The position numbers were made by a program, and so were the translations under genes. This document shows, one piece after another, positions 50,765 through 61,123 of a stretch of DNA of 64,000 bases. The notes below the pieces were generated by a model that did not search any database, was not told the origin of the DNA, and saw nothing but the letters and a program-made list of their open reading frames with translations. How positions within the stretch are numbered: the first letter of the stretch is position 1; each line of letters starts with the position of its first letter. The stretch is from Devosia sp. 66-14 (GTDB taxonomy: Bacteria > Pseudomonadota > Alphaproteobacteria > Rhizobiales > Devosiaceae): NCBI GenBank assembly GCA_001899085.1, contig MKVB01000003.1, forward strand, positions 93,178 through 157,177. The letters run 5' to 3'.

Positions 50765-53440
50765 ATGGACCAAGCGCCCTATTCCGCCCCCAATGCCCCA
50801 GAGAGCGCGCCCATCACGCCGATGATGTCGCAGTTCCTCGAGATCAAGGCGGTCAATCCGGGGTACCTGCTGTTCTACCGGATGGGCGATTTCTACGAGA
50901 TGTTCTTCGAGGACGCCGAGATCGCCAGCCAGGCGCTCGGCATCGTCCTCACCAAGCGCGGCAAGCACCAGGGGGCCGACATCCCGATGTGCGGGGTGCC
51001 GATCCACGCGGCGCAGGACTACCTCAAGAAGCTGATCGGGCTGGGTCACCGCGTCGCCATCTGCGAGCAGGTGGAAGATCCGGCGGAAGCCAAGAAGCGC
51101 GGCTCGAAATCCCCGGTGAAGCGCGACGTGGTGCGCCTCGTCACGCGCGGCACCATCACCGAGGACGACCTGCTGCCGACCCGCGGCTCGGCTTACCTCG
51201 CAGCGCTTTCGATGGTACGACACGGCGAGACCGACTTCGCCCTCGCCTGGGCGGATGTTTCGACCGGCGAGACCGCGGTGCTCGATGTGTCGGCGCTGGC
51301 GCTGGGCGATGAGCTGGCCCGCATCGCGCCGGCCGAGCTGCTGCTCACCGAAGCTACACTCGCCACGATCTCCAGCGCCAAAATCCCGTTGCCCGATGCG
51401 GCACTGGTGTCGCTCGACAGCGGCGCTTTCGACAGCGAACTGGCGAGCAAGCGGATCGGCGCCGCTTTCCCCGATGGCGAGGTCGACCCCACCGCCTATT
51501 CGCGCGCCGGCCGCGCGGCGCTCGGGGCGCTGCTCGACTATGTGAGGGACAGCCAGAAGGGCGTACCGGTGGCGCTGCGTCCGCCGGCCGCCGAACGGCT
51601 CAGCGCCCATATGGCGATCGACGCCGCAACGCGAGTGTCGCTCGAACTGCTGGAAACCCAGCGTGGCCAGGAAAAGGGCTCGCTCCGCCACGAGATCGAC
51701 CTGGCGGTCACGCCGCCCGGTTCGCGCCTCCTCGCCCGGCGGCTGGCGGCGCCGCTCTGCGATGCCAACCAGATCAACGCGCGGCTCGATGCGGTCGAAT
51801 GCCTCGTCAGCGATGGCCTCCTGACCCAGCGGCTGCGCAGCGACCTCAAATCGGTGCCCGATCTCACCCGGGCGCTGACCCGGCTGGCGCTGGGTCGCGG
51901 CGGCCCGCGCGACCTCCGCGCCACCGGCGGCGCCATCGCCGCCGCGATCGCGCTCGCCGACCGTCTCGCCACGCTCGACCGTCCGCCGGCCGAACTCAAA
52001 ACGATCGCCGCCCGGCTCGCCGATGCGCCGGCGGCACTGGCCGCAGAACTGGTGGCCGCCATCGATGACGAGCCGCCGCTGCTCGCCCGCGACGGCGGCT
52101 TCGTCAAGCGCGGCTATGACGCGCCGCTCGACGCCGAGCGGGCGCTGGCATCGGAAACCCGCGCCGTGGTGGCGGCGCTGCAGGCGCGGCTGATCGAGGA
52201 AACGGACGTCCGGTCGCTGAAGATCCGCCATAACGGCGTGCTCGGCTATTTCGTCGAGGTGCCGGCCGGCCATGGCGGCAAGCTGCTGGAAGCGCCGCAC
52301 CGCGACACCTTCATTCACCGCCAGACCATGGCCAATGCCATGCGCTTCACCACGGCGGAGTTGGCCGAGCTCGAGGGCCGCATCGCCAAGGCGCATGACG
52401 CCGCACTCGCCATCGAAGCCGTGATCTTCACCCGGCTCACCGATGCCGTCGCCGCCGAGAATAGCCGGCTGCGCGCCATTGCCGATGCACTGGCCGAACT
52501 CGATGTCGCCGCGGCGCTGGCGCAACTGGCGATGACCCGCAATTTCTGCCGCCCGACCATCGATGACAGCCTCGCCCTCTATATCGAAGGCGGCCGGCAT
52601 CCGGTGGTCGAATCCAATGTGCGGGCGCAGCACGAGGTGTTCGTCGAGAATGGCTGCGACCTCACCGGCGGGGCGCTGTGGCTGGTCACCGGCCCCAACA
52701 TGGGCGGTAAATCCACCTTCCTGCGCCAGAACGCGCTGATCGCCATCCTGGCGCAAATGGGCAGCTATGTGCCGGCGTCGGCTGCGCATATCGGGGTGGT
52801 CGACCGGGTGTTCTCGCGCGTCGGCGCCTCGGACGATATCGGCGGTGGCCGTTCCACCTTCATGGTCGAGATGGTCGAGACCGCCGCCATCCTCAACCGG
52901 GCGACGCAGCGTTCGCTGGTGATCCTCGACGAGATCGGCCGCGGCACCGCCACCTTCGATGGGCTGTCGATCGCCTGGGCGGCGGTCGAGGCGCTGCACG
53001 ACCAGACCGGCTGCCGCGCCCTGTTCGCGACGCACTTCCATGAGATGACGGCGCTTTCGAAGACCCTGACGCGCGTTTCCAACCACACCATGAAGGTGCG
53101 CGAGTGGGAGGGGGAAGTGGTGTTCCTGCACGAAGTGGCCGACGGCGCCGCCGATCGCAGCTACGGCATCCAGGTGGCCAAGCTCGCCGGCCTGCCCGAA
53201 TCCGTGCTGGCGCGCGCCCGCCAGGTGCTGGGCGTGCTCGAACAGCGCTCTTCCGGCGGAAAAGCCGTCGTGCTAGACGATCTGCCGCTCTTTGCGCATC
53301 AACCGCCCACCCCGAAGGCGGCCGTTAATCCCATCCATGACATGCTCGATCAGGTGCGCCCCGACGACCTTACGCCCCGCGCGGCCATCGACCTGATCTA
53401 CGAGCTTAAGAAAATCCGCGATGCAGCTCGCCGAAACTGA
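50765..53440 (+). CDS. mutS: DNA mismatch repair protein MutS
   Basis: The 891-residue protein recognises mismatches and recruits MutL. The mismatch-reading F-x-E motif lies in [20 protein letters not shown] near residue 43. The ATPase domain contains Walker [21 protein letters not shown] (about residue 640), [14 protein letters not shown] and Walker B/signature [20 protein letters not shown], then [13 protein letters not shown]. It overlaps glnD by 20 bp, a linkage common in Rhizobiales. Confidence 0.98.
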   Translation: MDQAPYSAPNAPESAPITPMMSQFLEIKAVNPGYLLFYRMGDFYEMFFEDAEIASQALGIVLTKRGKHQGADIPMCGVPIHAAQDYLKKLIGLGHRVAICEQVEDPAEAKKRGSKSPVKRDVVRLVTRGTITEDDLLPTRGSAYLAALSMVRHGETDFALAWADVSTGETAVLDVSALALGDELARIAPAELLLTEATLATISSAKIPLPDAALVSLDSGAFDSELASKRIGAAFPDGEVDPTAYSRAGRAALGALLDYVRDSQKGVPVALRPPAAERLSAHMAIDAATRVSLELLETQRGQEKGSLRHEIDLAVTPPGSRLLARRLAAPLCDANQINARLDAVECLVSDGLLTQRLRSDLKSVPDLTRALTRLALGRGGPRDLRATGGAIAAAIALADRLATLDRPPAELKTIAARLADAPAALAAELVAAIDDEPPLLARDGGFVKRGYDAPLDAERALASETRAVVAALQARLIEETDVRSLKIRHNGVLGYFVEVPAGHGGKLLEAPHRDTFIHRQTMANAMRFTTAELAELEGRIAKAHDAALAIEAVIFTRLTDAVAAENSRLRAIADALAELDVAAALAQLAMTRNFCRPTIDDSLALYIEGGRHPVVESNVRAQHEVFVENGCDLTGGALWLVTGPNMGGKSTFLRQNALIAILAQMGSYVPASAAHIGVVDRVFSRVGASDDIGGGRSTFMVEMVETAAILNRATQRSLVILDEIGRGTATFDGLSIAWAAVEALHDQTGCRALFATHFHEMTALSKTLTRVSNHTMKVREWEGEVVFLHEVADGAADRSYGIQVAKLAGLPESVLARARQVLGVLEQRSSGGKAVVLDDLPLFAHQPPTPKAAVNPIHDMLDQVRPDDLTPRAAIDLIYELKKIRDAARRN

Positions 53441-56222
53441 CGCCCGACCGCGAAAACCGGCCTTCCAGCTTACTTCGGCCGAGACCATCCTCGGCGACAT
53501 AAGGCGCCTCGTCGCCGGGCAGGACCCCAAGTCCGCCGCCACCCGCAGCATCGTCCTCCAGCATGTCCGCTCCGTTCTCGCCGATGCCCGCACCGGCGCC
53601 GAGGCGGAGCTCATGGCCACCGGCAAGGGCACGCGCTGCGCCATGAATCTCAGCGCCGCCGAAGACGAGATCATCCGTGCGGTACATCATTTCGCGGTGC
53701 GCGATGTCTACCCGGTCGACAACCCCTCGGGCGCCGAGATGATCTCGATCGCCGCGGTCGGCGGCTATGGCCGGGGCACGCTGGCGCCGGGCTCCGACAT
53801 CGATCTGCTCTTCATCCTGCCCTACAAACAGACGCCGTGGGGCGAGCAGATCACCGAGTATATCCTCTACATGCTATGGGACCTCGGCCAGAAGGTCGGC
53901 CATGCCGTCCGCTCCGTCGACGACTGCATCCGCATGGCGCGCTCCGACATGACGGTGCGCACGGCGACGCTGGAAGCGCGCTACCTGACCGGCGACCGCA
54001 AACTGTTCGACGAGCTGGTGCATCGGTTCGAAACCGAGATCATGCCCAAGACCGGCCCGGAGTTCATCGCCGCCAAGATGGCCGAGCGCGACGAACGGCA
54101 CCGGCAGATGGGCAATACCCGCTACGTGGTCGAGCCCAACATCAAGGACGGCAAGGGGGGTCTCAGGGACCTGCACGCGCTGTTCTGGATCGGCAAGTAT
54201 TTCTACCGGGTCAAATCCAGCGCCGAACTGGTGGGCAAGGGCGTATTGAGCGCCGAGGAATACCGGTTGTTCCAGCGCGCCGAGGATTTCCTCTGGGCGA
54301 TCCGCTGCAACCTCCACTTCCTCACCGGGCGGGCCGACGAGAAGCTGACCTTCGACGTACAACCCGACCTCGCCGCGCGGCTCGGCTATAATGACCGCGC
54401 CGGCATGCTGGGGGTCGAGCGCTTCATGAAGCGCTACTTCCTCGTGGCCAAGGATGTGGGCGACCTGACCCGCATCTTCTGCACGTCGCTGGAATTCGAC
54501 CACGCCAAGCCGCTCGACATGGTCGGGCGGGTGCTGGCGCCGTTCAAACGCGGCAAGGTGGCGATCAAGGGCGAGACCGATTTTGTCCTCGAGGGCGGCC
54601 GCCTGAACGTCGCCGGGCCGGACGTGTTCCAGAAGGACCCGCGCAACCTGATCAAGGGGTTCATGCTCGCCGGCCGGCACGACGCGCACCTCCACCCCGA
54701 CGCGATCAAGCTGATCCGTCGCTCGTTCAAGCTGATCGGCCACGATCTGCGCAACGACCGGCAGGCCAATGCCTGGTTCCTCGAGATCCTGACCGCGCCG
54801 ACCTATGTCGAGCGCATCCTCAGGCAGATGAACGAAGCCGGCGTGCTCGGCCGCTTCGTGCCGGAATTCGGCAAGATCGTCGCGCTGATGCAGTTCAACA
54901 TGTACCATCACTACACGGTGGACGAGCACCTGATCCGCGCCGTCGGGGTGATGGCCGACATCGCCAATGGCGGCTTACGCGAACAGCTGCCGCTGACGCA
55001 TGAGCTGCTGCCGCATCTCAACGACACGCGGCTGCTCTACGTGGCGCTGTTCCTGCACGACATCGCCAAGGGCCGGCCGGAGGATCACTCGATCGCCGGG
55101 GCCCGGATCGCGCGGAAATTCTGCCCGCGCCTCGGGCTCGATCCGGCCGAGACCGACACCGTCTCCTGGCTGGTCGAACATCACCTGTTGATGAGCGAGA
55201 TCGCCCAGAGCCGCGATATCCAGGATCCGGAAACGGCCCGCTCGTTCGCCGATGTGGTGCAGTCACCGCAGCGGCTGGCGCTGTTGATGATCCTCACCGC
55301 CTGCGACATCCGCGCGGTGGGCCCCGGGGTGTGGACCGGCTGGAAGGGCTCGCTGCTGCGCGCGCTCTACTATGCCACCGAACCGCTGCTGTCGGGCGGC
55401 CACAGCCAGGTCACCCAGCGCGACCGCATCGAGGCGGCAAAGACCGTGCTGCGCGGCGCGCTCGCCGCCTGGCCGGCGGCGGAAGTCGATACCTATGTCG
55501 GCCGCCACTACGACCATTACTGGCTGCGCGCCGAGCCCGAGCTGCAGGTCGAGCACGCCCGGATGATCCGCGCCGCCGATCAGGCCGGGCAGATGTTCGC
55601 CGGCTCGATCCGGGTGAAATCGTTCGAGGGGATCACCGAAGTCAGCTTCTACACCCCGGACCATCCGCGGCTCTTGTCGCTGATCGCCGGTGCCTGCACC
55701 ATGGCCGACGCCTCGATCATCGGGGCGCAGATCTTCGGCACGCGTGACGGCCGGGCGGTCGATACCTTCCGGCTGCGCCGCTCATTCACTTCGGACGAGG
55801 ACGAAAAGGTCCGCGCCACCCGCATCATCGATACGGTGAAGCAGCTGCTGCAGGGCAAGCGCCAGGTGCTGATCGACCTGGGCAAGGAAAGCCGCCACAA
55901 CAGGCGCCTGAAGCCATTCACACTGCCGGCGCAAGTGGCGGTTTCGAACACCATCTCGGAGAAATTCACCGTCATCGAGGTGATGGGCCTCGACCGCACC
56001 GGCCTGTTGCACCAGCTCACCCGGCAGATCTCCGACCTCAACCTCACCATCGGCTCGGCCCATATCGGCACCTACGGCGAAAAGGCCGTCGACGTGTTCT
56101 ACGTCACCGACCTCACCGGCCATAAGATCGAATCCAAGTCGCGCCAGAAGAAGATCCACGACGCGCTGCTCGCGGTGTTCCAGGGCGTCGACGAGAAGGC
56201 GGCCAAGGTGGCCAATGGGTGA
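53421..56222 (+). CDS. glnD: bifunctional uridylyltransferase/uridylyl-removing enzyme
   Basis: The 933-residue nitrogen sensor adds UMP to PII proteins when nitrogen is scarce and removes it when glutamine is plentiful. The nucleotidyltransferase site is [20 protein letters not shown] (about residue 118) with the catalytic Asp pair; the HD domain for removal shows [14 protein letters not shown] and [20 protein letters not shown] (about residue 540). Two C-terminal ACT domains bind glutamine: [20 protein letters not shown] and [20 protein letters not shown]. Translation starts inside the mutS end. Confidence 0.97.
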   Translation: MQLAETDARPRKPAFQLTSAETILGDIRRLVAGQDPKSAATRSIVLQHVRSVLADARTGAEAELMATGKGTRCAMNLSAAEDEIIRAVHHFAVRDVYPVDNPSGAEMISIAAVGGYGRGTLAPGSDIDLLFILPYKQTPWGEQITEYILYMLWDLGQKVGHAVRSVDDCIRMARSDMTVRTATLEARYLTGDRKLFDELVHRFETEIMPKTGPEFIAAKMAERDERHRQMGNTRYVVEPNIKDGKGGLRDLHALFWIGKYFYRVKSSAELVGKGVLSAEEYRLFQRAEDFLWAIRCNLHFLTGRADEKLTFDVQPDLAARLGYNDRAGMLGVERFMKRYFLVAKDVGDLTRIFCTSLEFDHAKPLDMVGRVLAPFKRGKVAIKGETDFVLEGGRLNVAGPDVFQKDPRNLIKGFMLAGRHDAHLHPDAIKLIRRSFKLIGHDLRNDRQANAWFLEILTAPTYVERILRQMNEAGVLGRFVPEFGKIVALMQFNMYHHYTVDEHLIRAVGVMADIANGGLREQLPLTHELLPHLNDTRLLYVALFLHDIAKGRPEDHSIAGARIARKFCPRLGLDPAETDTVSWLVEHHLLMSEIAQSRDIQDPETARSFADVVQSPQRLALLMILTACDIRAVGPGVWTGWKGSLLRALYYATEPLLSGGHSQVTQRDRIEAAKTVLRGALAAWPAAEVDTYVGRHYDHYWLRAEPELQVEHARMIRAADQAGQMFAGSIRVKSFEGITEVSFYTPDHPRLLSLIAGACTMADASIIGAQIFGTRDGRAVDTFRLRRSFTSDEDEKVRATRIIDTVKQLLQGKRQVLIDLGKESRHNRRLKPFTLPAQVAVSNTISEKFTVIEVMGLDRTGLLHQLTRQISDLNLTIGSAHIGTYGEKAVDVFYVTDLTGHKIESKSRQKKIHDALLAVFQGVDEKAAKVANG

Positions 56223-56245
56223 TCGCGAAGGTTCGCGGCTCCATG

Positions 56246-56399
56246 GCCTTCTCCCCTTGTGGGAGAAGGTGCCCGAAGGGCGGATGAGGGGTTTCTCTCA
56301 GCGCACTCGTCGCTCGTCGCTTCGCTCCAATCGCGCAGCCCCTGGCTGCGTACCCCTCATCCGGCCTGTCGGCCACCTTCTCCCACAAGGGGAGAAGGC
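56246..56399. repeat. palindromic intergenic element 4
   Basis: The ends are a perfect 26-bp inverted repeat: 56246-56271, containing CTTCTCCCCTTGTGGGAGAA, and its complement at 56374-56399. An inner pair GATGAGGGG/CCCCTCATC lies just inside. The 154-bp element fills most of the glnD-murJ gap and ends 30 bp before the murJ start. Confidence 0.8.
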
Positions 56400-56429
56400 G
56401 AAGGAGCCGCCGCTTCGGCGCGCCTATCG

Positions 56430-57992
56430 TTGAGCCTCTACCGCAATTTCCTTTCGGTCGGCGGGTTGACCCTCGTCTCGCGTGTCTTCGGCTTTGCCCG
56501 CGACGCGCTGATGGCGGCGGTGCTTGGCATCTCGCCGGTGTCCGATGCGTTCAACGCGGCCTTCCGCTTTCCAAACCTGTTCCGACGGCTGTTCGCCGAG
56601 GGGGCGTTCAACACAGCGTTCGTGCCGATGTTCTCGGGCGCGCTCGAGACCGAGGGCAATGAGGGGGCCAAGGAACTGGCCGGCCGGATCATGAGCTGGC
56701 TGGTGGCGGCGATCCTCATCGTCACCATCCTGGTCGAGATCTTCACGCCGCAGATCATGGTGCTGTTCGTGCCGGGCTTTGTCGGCGACCCCGAGAAGTT
56801 CGATCTCACGGTGTTCCTCACCCGGATCATGTTCCCCTATCTGGCCTGCATGTCGCTGATGGCGGCCTATGCGGCGATCCTCAACAGCCTGGGGCGGTTC
56901 TTTGCCGCCGCCTTCGCGCCGATCGTGCTCAACATCGTCAATATCGGGGCGCTGATCCCGCTGGCGATTCTGACCCTCGAGGCGCCGGACACCGCCTTTT
57001 GGGTGGCGATCGCGACCATGCTGGGCGGCATCGCGCAACTGGTGCTGGTCTACTGGGCGATCCGGCGCGCCGGCTTCGTGCCGAAGCTCAGGCTGCCGCG
57101 CTTCGATGCGGAAGTGCGGCGCTTCTGGATCCTCGCGGTGCCGGCGATCATCGCGGGCGGCATCACCCAGATCAACATCTTCGTGGGCACCATCATCGCC
57201 TCGGGCGCCGACGAGGTGATGTCGATCATCTACAATGCCGACCGGCTGTACCAGCTGCCGCTCGGCATTATCGGCATCGCCATCGGCACGGTGCTGCTGC
57301 CCGAGCTCAGCCGGCATCTCAGCGCCGGACGCGACCTCGAGGCCCGGCAGAGCCAGAGCCAGTCGCTGTTCCTGTCCATGCTGCTGTCGATGCCGGCGGC
57401 CGGGGCGCTGATCGCGCTGGCTCTGCCGGTGGTGCGGGTGCTGTTCGAACGCGGCGCCTTCGGGCCGACCGACAGCGTCAACGTCTCGCAGGCCCTCATC
57501 GCCTTCGCAGCAGGCCTGCCGGCCTTCGTGTTGATCCGCGTGCTGCAGCCGGGGTTCTTCTCGCGCAAGGACACCAAGACCCCGACCTGGTTCGCCTTCG
57601 TCTCGCTGGTGATCAATATCGTCCTGTCGCTGGTGCTGTTTCCGACGCTGAAGCATGTCGGCATCGCGCTCGCCACCTCGATCGCCGCCTGGGCGAACGT
57701 CGTGCTGCTCGCCATCTTCCTCGCCCGGCGCGGCCATTTCGCCATCAGCGGGGCCGAATGGCGGCAGGAGGGTATGATCGCCTTGCTGACACTGGTGATG
57801 TCGGGGGCGCTCTATGGCCTCGTGCTGCTGCTCGGGCCGGTGTTCGATCCCGGGTACTTCTTCCCGGCGCAGGCGCTGGCGCTATTGGCGCTCTGCGTCT
57901 TCGGCGCGGGGCTGTATTTCGCGCTGGCGCACCTCACCGGGGTGCAGCGGCTGGGCGGGCTGTTGCGTCGGTTGCGGCGGCGGAAGGGCTGA
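56430..57992 (+). CDS. murJ: lipid II flippase MurJ
   Basis: MurJ moves lipid II across the inner membrane for peptidoglycan synthesis. The 520-residue protein begins LSLYRNFLSVGGLTLVSRVF with GFARDALMAAVLG, exactly the family N-terminus, which fixes a TTG start at 56430; the frame upstream is only the palindromic element. FRRLFAEGAFNTAFVPMFS contains the conserved arginine/acid pattern, and about 14 hydrophobic segments follow (for instance RFWILAVPAIIAGGITQINI, LYQLPLGIIGIAIGTVLLPE). No clear ribosome site precedes it; the nearest AAGGAG is 23 bp away at the element border. Confidence 0.93.
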   Translation: MSLYRNFLSVGGLTLVSRVFGFARDALMAAVLGISPVSDAFNAAFRFPNLFRRLFAEGAFNTAFVPMFSGALETEGNEGAKELAGRIMSWLVAAILIVTILVEIFTPQIMVLFVPGFVGDPEKFDLTVFLTRIMFPYLACMSLMAAYAAILNSLGRFFAAAFAPIVLNIVNIGALIPLAILTLEAPDTAFWVAIATMLGGIAQLVLVYWAIRRAGFVPKLRLPRFDAEVRRFWILAVPAIIAGGITQINIFVGTIIASGADEVMSIIYNADRLYQLPLGIIGIAIGTVLLPELSRHLSAGRDLEARQSQSQSLFLSMLLSMPAAGALIALALPVVRVLFERGAFGPTDSVNVSQALIAFAAGLPAFVLIRVLQPGFFSRKDTKTPTWFAFVSLVINIVLSLVLFPTLKHVGIALATSIAAWANVVLLAIFLARRGHFAISGAEWRQEGMIALLTLVMSGALYGLVLLLGPVFDPGYFFPAQALALLALCVFGAGLYFALAHLTGVQRLGGLLRRLRRRKG

Positions 57993-58006
57993 GCGGCCGG
58001 CGCATC

Positions 58007-58149
58007 TGGCCACCCCCACCCAGCGCCGCTAGCTCGCTTCGCTCACAAGCTCTGCAGCCCTCCCCACAAGGGGGAGGGAGGAGCTGCACGGTCTCGGTTC
58101 AAGCGTCTCCCTCCCCCTTGTGGGGAGGGAGCAAGGGTGGGGGTGGCCA
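58007..58149. repeat. palindromic intergenic element 5
   Basis: The ends are a perfect 15-bp inverted repeat, TGGCCACCCCCACCC (58007-58021) and GGGTGGGGGTGGCCA (58135-58149). A perfect 23-bp inner inverted repeat follows, one arm containing CCCTCCCCACAAGGGGGAGG. The 143-bp element lies between the convergent murJ and XRE genes. Confidence 0.8.
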
Positions 58150-58168
58150 CACGCTCGAGATGTGCGGC

Positions 58169-58738
58169 CTACTCGTACACCACCACCATCAGCGCCCGTG
58201 CCGGCGCCTGGCCGTCATTGGCGATCTCGTGCTCGACATCGGCCCGGTAGCGGGCCGTTTCGCCGGCGCCCAGCAGCTGCTCGCCCAAAGCCGTTTTCAC
58301 CCGCAACCCGTCAGTCTGCGCCGTCAGGTGCTCGTAAGTGCCGGCGGCGTGCGGGGCGCTGTGCAGCCGGCTGCCCGGGGCGATCTCGACCTCGTACCAC
58401 TCGACCCGGCCGGCCATGCTGGTCGGGCTGAGAATACGCAAGCGCCAGTGCCCCTCGGGACTATTGATCTCCGGCGTCAACGGCACCGTTACCACATCGA
58501 CGGGCGCGGCACGCCGATGCGCCACGCCGCCGGCGATCAGGTCGGCGAGGTCGATCTTCAGCGCCTGGGTCAGCCCCCACAGCACCGCGAAGGTGGGGTT
58601 GGATTCGCCACGCTCGATCTGGCTCAGCATCGAGCGCGACACACCCGAAAGCGCCGCCAGCCGCTCCAGCGTCAGGTGCCGGGCCTTGCGTTCGCGCTGG
58701 ATGATCGGGCCGATATCGGGGGCTTCGGTGCTTGCCAT
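58169..58738 (-). CDS. XRE family regulator with C-terminal cupin
   Basis: The 189-residue protein has a helix-turn-helix (IIQRERKARHLTLERLAALS, GVSRSMLSQIERGESNPTFA) and a C-terminal cupin sensor (WYEVEIAPGSRLHSAPHAAG, then DGLRVKTALGEQLLGAGETARY and a final VEHEIAN strand), the SutR-like architecture. It is divergent from kbl-tdh across a 105-bp gap with two palindromes and probably controls threonine catabolism. The ATG at 58738 fits the domain start; a longer frame to 58792 would cross the operator. Confidence 0.9.
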   Translation of the reverse strand: MASTEAPDIGPIIQRERKARHLTLERLAALSGVSRSMLSQIERGESNPTFAVLWGLTQALKIDLADLIAGGVAHRRAAPVDVVTVPLTPEINSPEGHWRLRILSPTSMAGRVEWYEVEIAPGSRLHSAPHAAGTYEHLTAQTDGLRVKTALGEQLLGAGETARYRADVEHEIANDGQAPARALMVVVYE

Positions 58739-58773
58739 GCTGCCTTTATCGCCAACTACCCTATGGCTGCCAA

Positions 58774-58825
58774 GCGGAAATTCCGCGCTCACTTGACTAT
58801 TCGTCCGTTATAGCGGAATTTCCTC
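58774..58825. promoter_or_regulatory. paired palindromes in the XRE/kbl divergent promoter
   Basis: GCGGAAATTCCGC (58774-58786) is a perfect palindrome around a central A. A second copy, GCGGAATTTCCTC (58813-58825), matches at all but two positions, and 11-bp parts of the two are mutually inverted. TTGACT (58793-58798) lies between them. The XRE protein is the likely ligand. Confidence 0.6.
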
Positions 58826-58843
58826 CATATCGGAGGAATGACC

Positions 58844-60040
58844 ATGCAGACCGGATATCTCGATCATCTCAGGACCGTGCTGGCCGACATCGAGGCGCAG
58901 GGCCTGATGAAGCGCGAGCGCCAGATCACCTCGCCGCAGGGCGGCCAGGTGACCGTCGCGGGAGCCGGCGGGCCGAGGCAGATGGTCAACCTCTGCGCCA
59001 ATAACTATCTCGGCCTCGCCGACCACCCAGCGATCGCCGACGCCGCCACCGCGGCGCTCGAGCAGTATGGCTTCGGCATGGCCTCGGTCCGCTTCATCTG
59101 CGGCACGCTCGACCTGCACCGTGAGCTGGAGGCCGCCATAGCGCGTTATCTCAAAAAGGATGACGCGATCCTGTTTGCCGCCTGTTTCGATGCCAATGGC
59201 GCGCTGTTCGAGACGCTCTTGACCGAAGACGACGCGATCATCTCCGACAGCCTCAACCACGCCTCGATCATCGACGGAGTGCGGCTGAGCAAAGCCAAGC
59301 GCTACCGCTTCCAGACCTCGGACATGGACGATCTCGAGACCCAGCTGCAGCAGGCGGTCGCCGACAAGGCCCGCTTCCGGCTGATCGTCACCGACGGGGT
59401 GTTCTCGATGGATGGCTATATCGCCAAACTCCCGGAGATCCGTGCGCTGGCGGACAAGTATGGCGCCATAATTGCGGTCGACGATTGCCACGCCACCGGC
59501 CATCTCGGCCCCGAGGGGCGCGGCACCGGGGCGCTGACCGGCGCCGAGCCCGACATCATCACCGGCACCTTCGGCAAGACGCTGGGCGGCGCCATGGGCG
59601 GCTTCATCACCGGCCCGCAGGCGGTGATCGACCTGCTGCGCCAGCGGGCGCGGCCCTACCTGTTTTCCAACGCCCTCGCCCCGGCGGTCACCGCCGGGTC
59701 GCTCAAGGCGATCGAGATCGCCCGAGCTGCGGACGACCTCCGGCAGAAGCTCGCGGACAATACGCGGACGTTCCGCCAGCGCATGGGTGAGTTCGGTTTC
59801 GATCTCCTCCCCGGCGAGACCCCGATCATCCCGGTAATGCTGGGCGAGGCGACGCTGGCGCAGAAGCTTGCTGCTGCCCTCGACAGGCGCGGCGTCTATG
59901 TCGCCGGGTTTTTCTTTCCCGTGGTGCCCAAGGGCAAAGCCCGCATCCGCACGCAGATGTCGGCCGCCCTGTCGGCGGCCGATATCGACTTCGCCATCGG
60001 CGCCTTTGCCGAGGCGGGTAAAGAAGTGGGAGTGATCTGA
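58844..60040 (+). CDS. kbl: glycine C-acetyltransferase (2-amino-3-ketobutyrate CoA ligase)
   Basis: The 398-residue PLP enzyme cleaves 2-amino-3-ketobutyrate with CoA to glycine and acetyl-CoA. Signatures are [59 protein letters not shown] and the PLP lysine in [18 protein letters not shown]. Of two ATGs the one at 58844 has GGAGG at the right distance (8 bp). It overlaps tdh by one base (TGATG), and together they form the threonine-to-glycine pathway. Confidence 0.96.
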   Translation: MQTGYLDHLRTVLADIEAQGLMKRERQITSPQGGQVTVAGAGGPRQMVNLCANNYLGLADHPAIADAATAALEQYGFGMASVRFICGTLDLHRELEAAIARYLKKDDAILFAACFDANGALFETLLTEDDAIISDSLNHASIIDGVRLSKAKRYRFQTSDMDDLETQLQQAVADKARFRLIVTDGVFSMDGYIAKLPEIRALADKYGAIIAVDDCHATGHLGPEGRGTGALTGAEPDIITGTFGKTLGGAMGGFITGPQAVIDLLRQRARPYLFSNALAPAVTAGSLKAIEIARAADDLRQKLADNTRTFRQRMGEFGFDLLPGETPIIPVMLGEATLAQKLAAALDRRGVYVAGFFFPVVPKGKARIRTQMSAALSAADIDFAIGAFAEAGKEVGVI

Positions 60041-61062
60041 TGCGCGCCCTGGTCAAAGCCAAATCCGAGCCGGGCATCTGGATGGAAGAGCGGCCGATCC
60101 CCGAAATCGGCCCCGAGGATGTGCTGGTCAAGGTGCACAAGACCGGTATCTGCGGCACCGACATCCATATCTACAACTGGGACGACTGGGCCAAGAAGAC
60201 CGTACCGGTGCCGCTGGTCACCGGCCACGAGTATTCGGGCGAGATCGCCGCCATCGGCGCCGAGGTGAGGAACCTCAAGGTGGGCCAGCGGGTCTCCGGC
60301 GAAGGCCATGTCGTGGGGATGAAGAGCCGGGCCTCGCGGGCCGGCAAGTTCCACCTCGACCCCGATACCAAGGGGATCGGCGTGAACCTCCCCGGCGCCT
60401 TCGCCGAGTTCGTCAGGATTCCGGCCTTCAACATCATCCCGCTGCCCGACGCGATCGACGACGAGCTGGGGGCCATCCTCGATCCGCTGGGGAATGCCGT
60501 GCACACGGCGCTGGCCTTCGACATTGTCGGCGAGGACGTGCTGGTGACCGGCGCGGGGCCGATCGGCATCATGGGTGCGGCGGTCGCCCGGCATGTCGGG
60601 GCGCGCCATGTGGTGATCACCGACGTCAACCCCGAGCGGCTCCGGCTCGCCACCGAAGTCACCGACGTGGTGCCGGTCAATGTCGCAACCGAGGACCTCC
60701 GCGCCGTGATGAACAAGCTGGGCATGAAGGAAGGCTTTGATGTCGGGCTCGAGATGAGTGGCGCGCCGGCGGCGCTCGACCAGATGATCGACCACATGGT
60801 GATGGGCGGGCGCATTGCGCTGCTCGGCGTGCCGGCCCGGCCGTTCATTTTCGACCTCGGCAAGATCGTGTTCCGCATGATCACGCTGCGCGGCATCTAC
60901 GGGCGCGAGATGTTCGAGACCTGGCACAAGATGCTGGCGATGCTCGAGTCGGGGCTCGACGTCAGGAAGGTCATTACGCGACGGATGAGCGCCGACGACT
61001 ATGCCGAGGCGTTCAAGCTGGCGGCAGGCGGCGAGAAGGGCAAGATCGTATTGGCGTGGTAG
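60040..61062 (+). CDS. tdh: L-threonine 3-dehydrogenase
   Basis: The 340-residue zinc-dependent medium-chain dehydrogenase oxidises threonine to 2-amino-3-ketobutyrate, the substrate of Kbl. Visible: the catalytic zinc site CGTDIHIYNWDDW and VTGHEYSGEIAAIG, and the NAD-binding VLVTGAGPIGIMGAAVARHV with acidic VITDVNPERL. The Cys cluster for structural zinc is absent from GMKSRASRAGKFHLD, where other Tdh proteins have C-x2-C; I see no cysteines there, so the structural zinc may be missing. Coupled to kbl by TGATG. Confidence 0.94.
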   Translation: MRALVKAKSEPGIWMEERPIPEIGPEDVLVKVHKTGICGTDIHIYNWDDWAKKTVPVPLVTGHEYSGEIAAIGAEVRNLKVGQRVSGEGHVVGMKSRASRAGKFHLDPDTKGIGVNLPGAFAEFVRIPAFNIIPLPDAIDDELGAILDPLGNAVHTALAFDIVGEDVLVTGAGPIGIMGAAVARHVGARHVVITDVNPERLRLATEVTDVVPVNVATEDLRAVMNKLGMKEGFDVGLEMSGAPAALDQMIDHMVMGGRIALLGVPARPFIFDLGKIVFRMITLRGIYGREMFETWHKMLAMLESGLDVRKVITRRMSADDYAEAFKLAAGGEKGKIVLAW

Positions 61063-61123
61063 ACGGCTTGCGCGCGGGGGCGCTGATCGGCGATAAGCCC
61101 AGCCTCACACTGGAATATCTGTC

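Noticed and set aside
50702-53131. An 809-codon open frame on the minus strand
   Set aside because: It is antisense to mutS, whose motifs are complete; long antisense frames are common in GC-rich DNA, and the translation is rich in Arg/His with no family signature.
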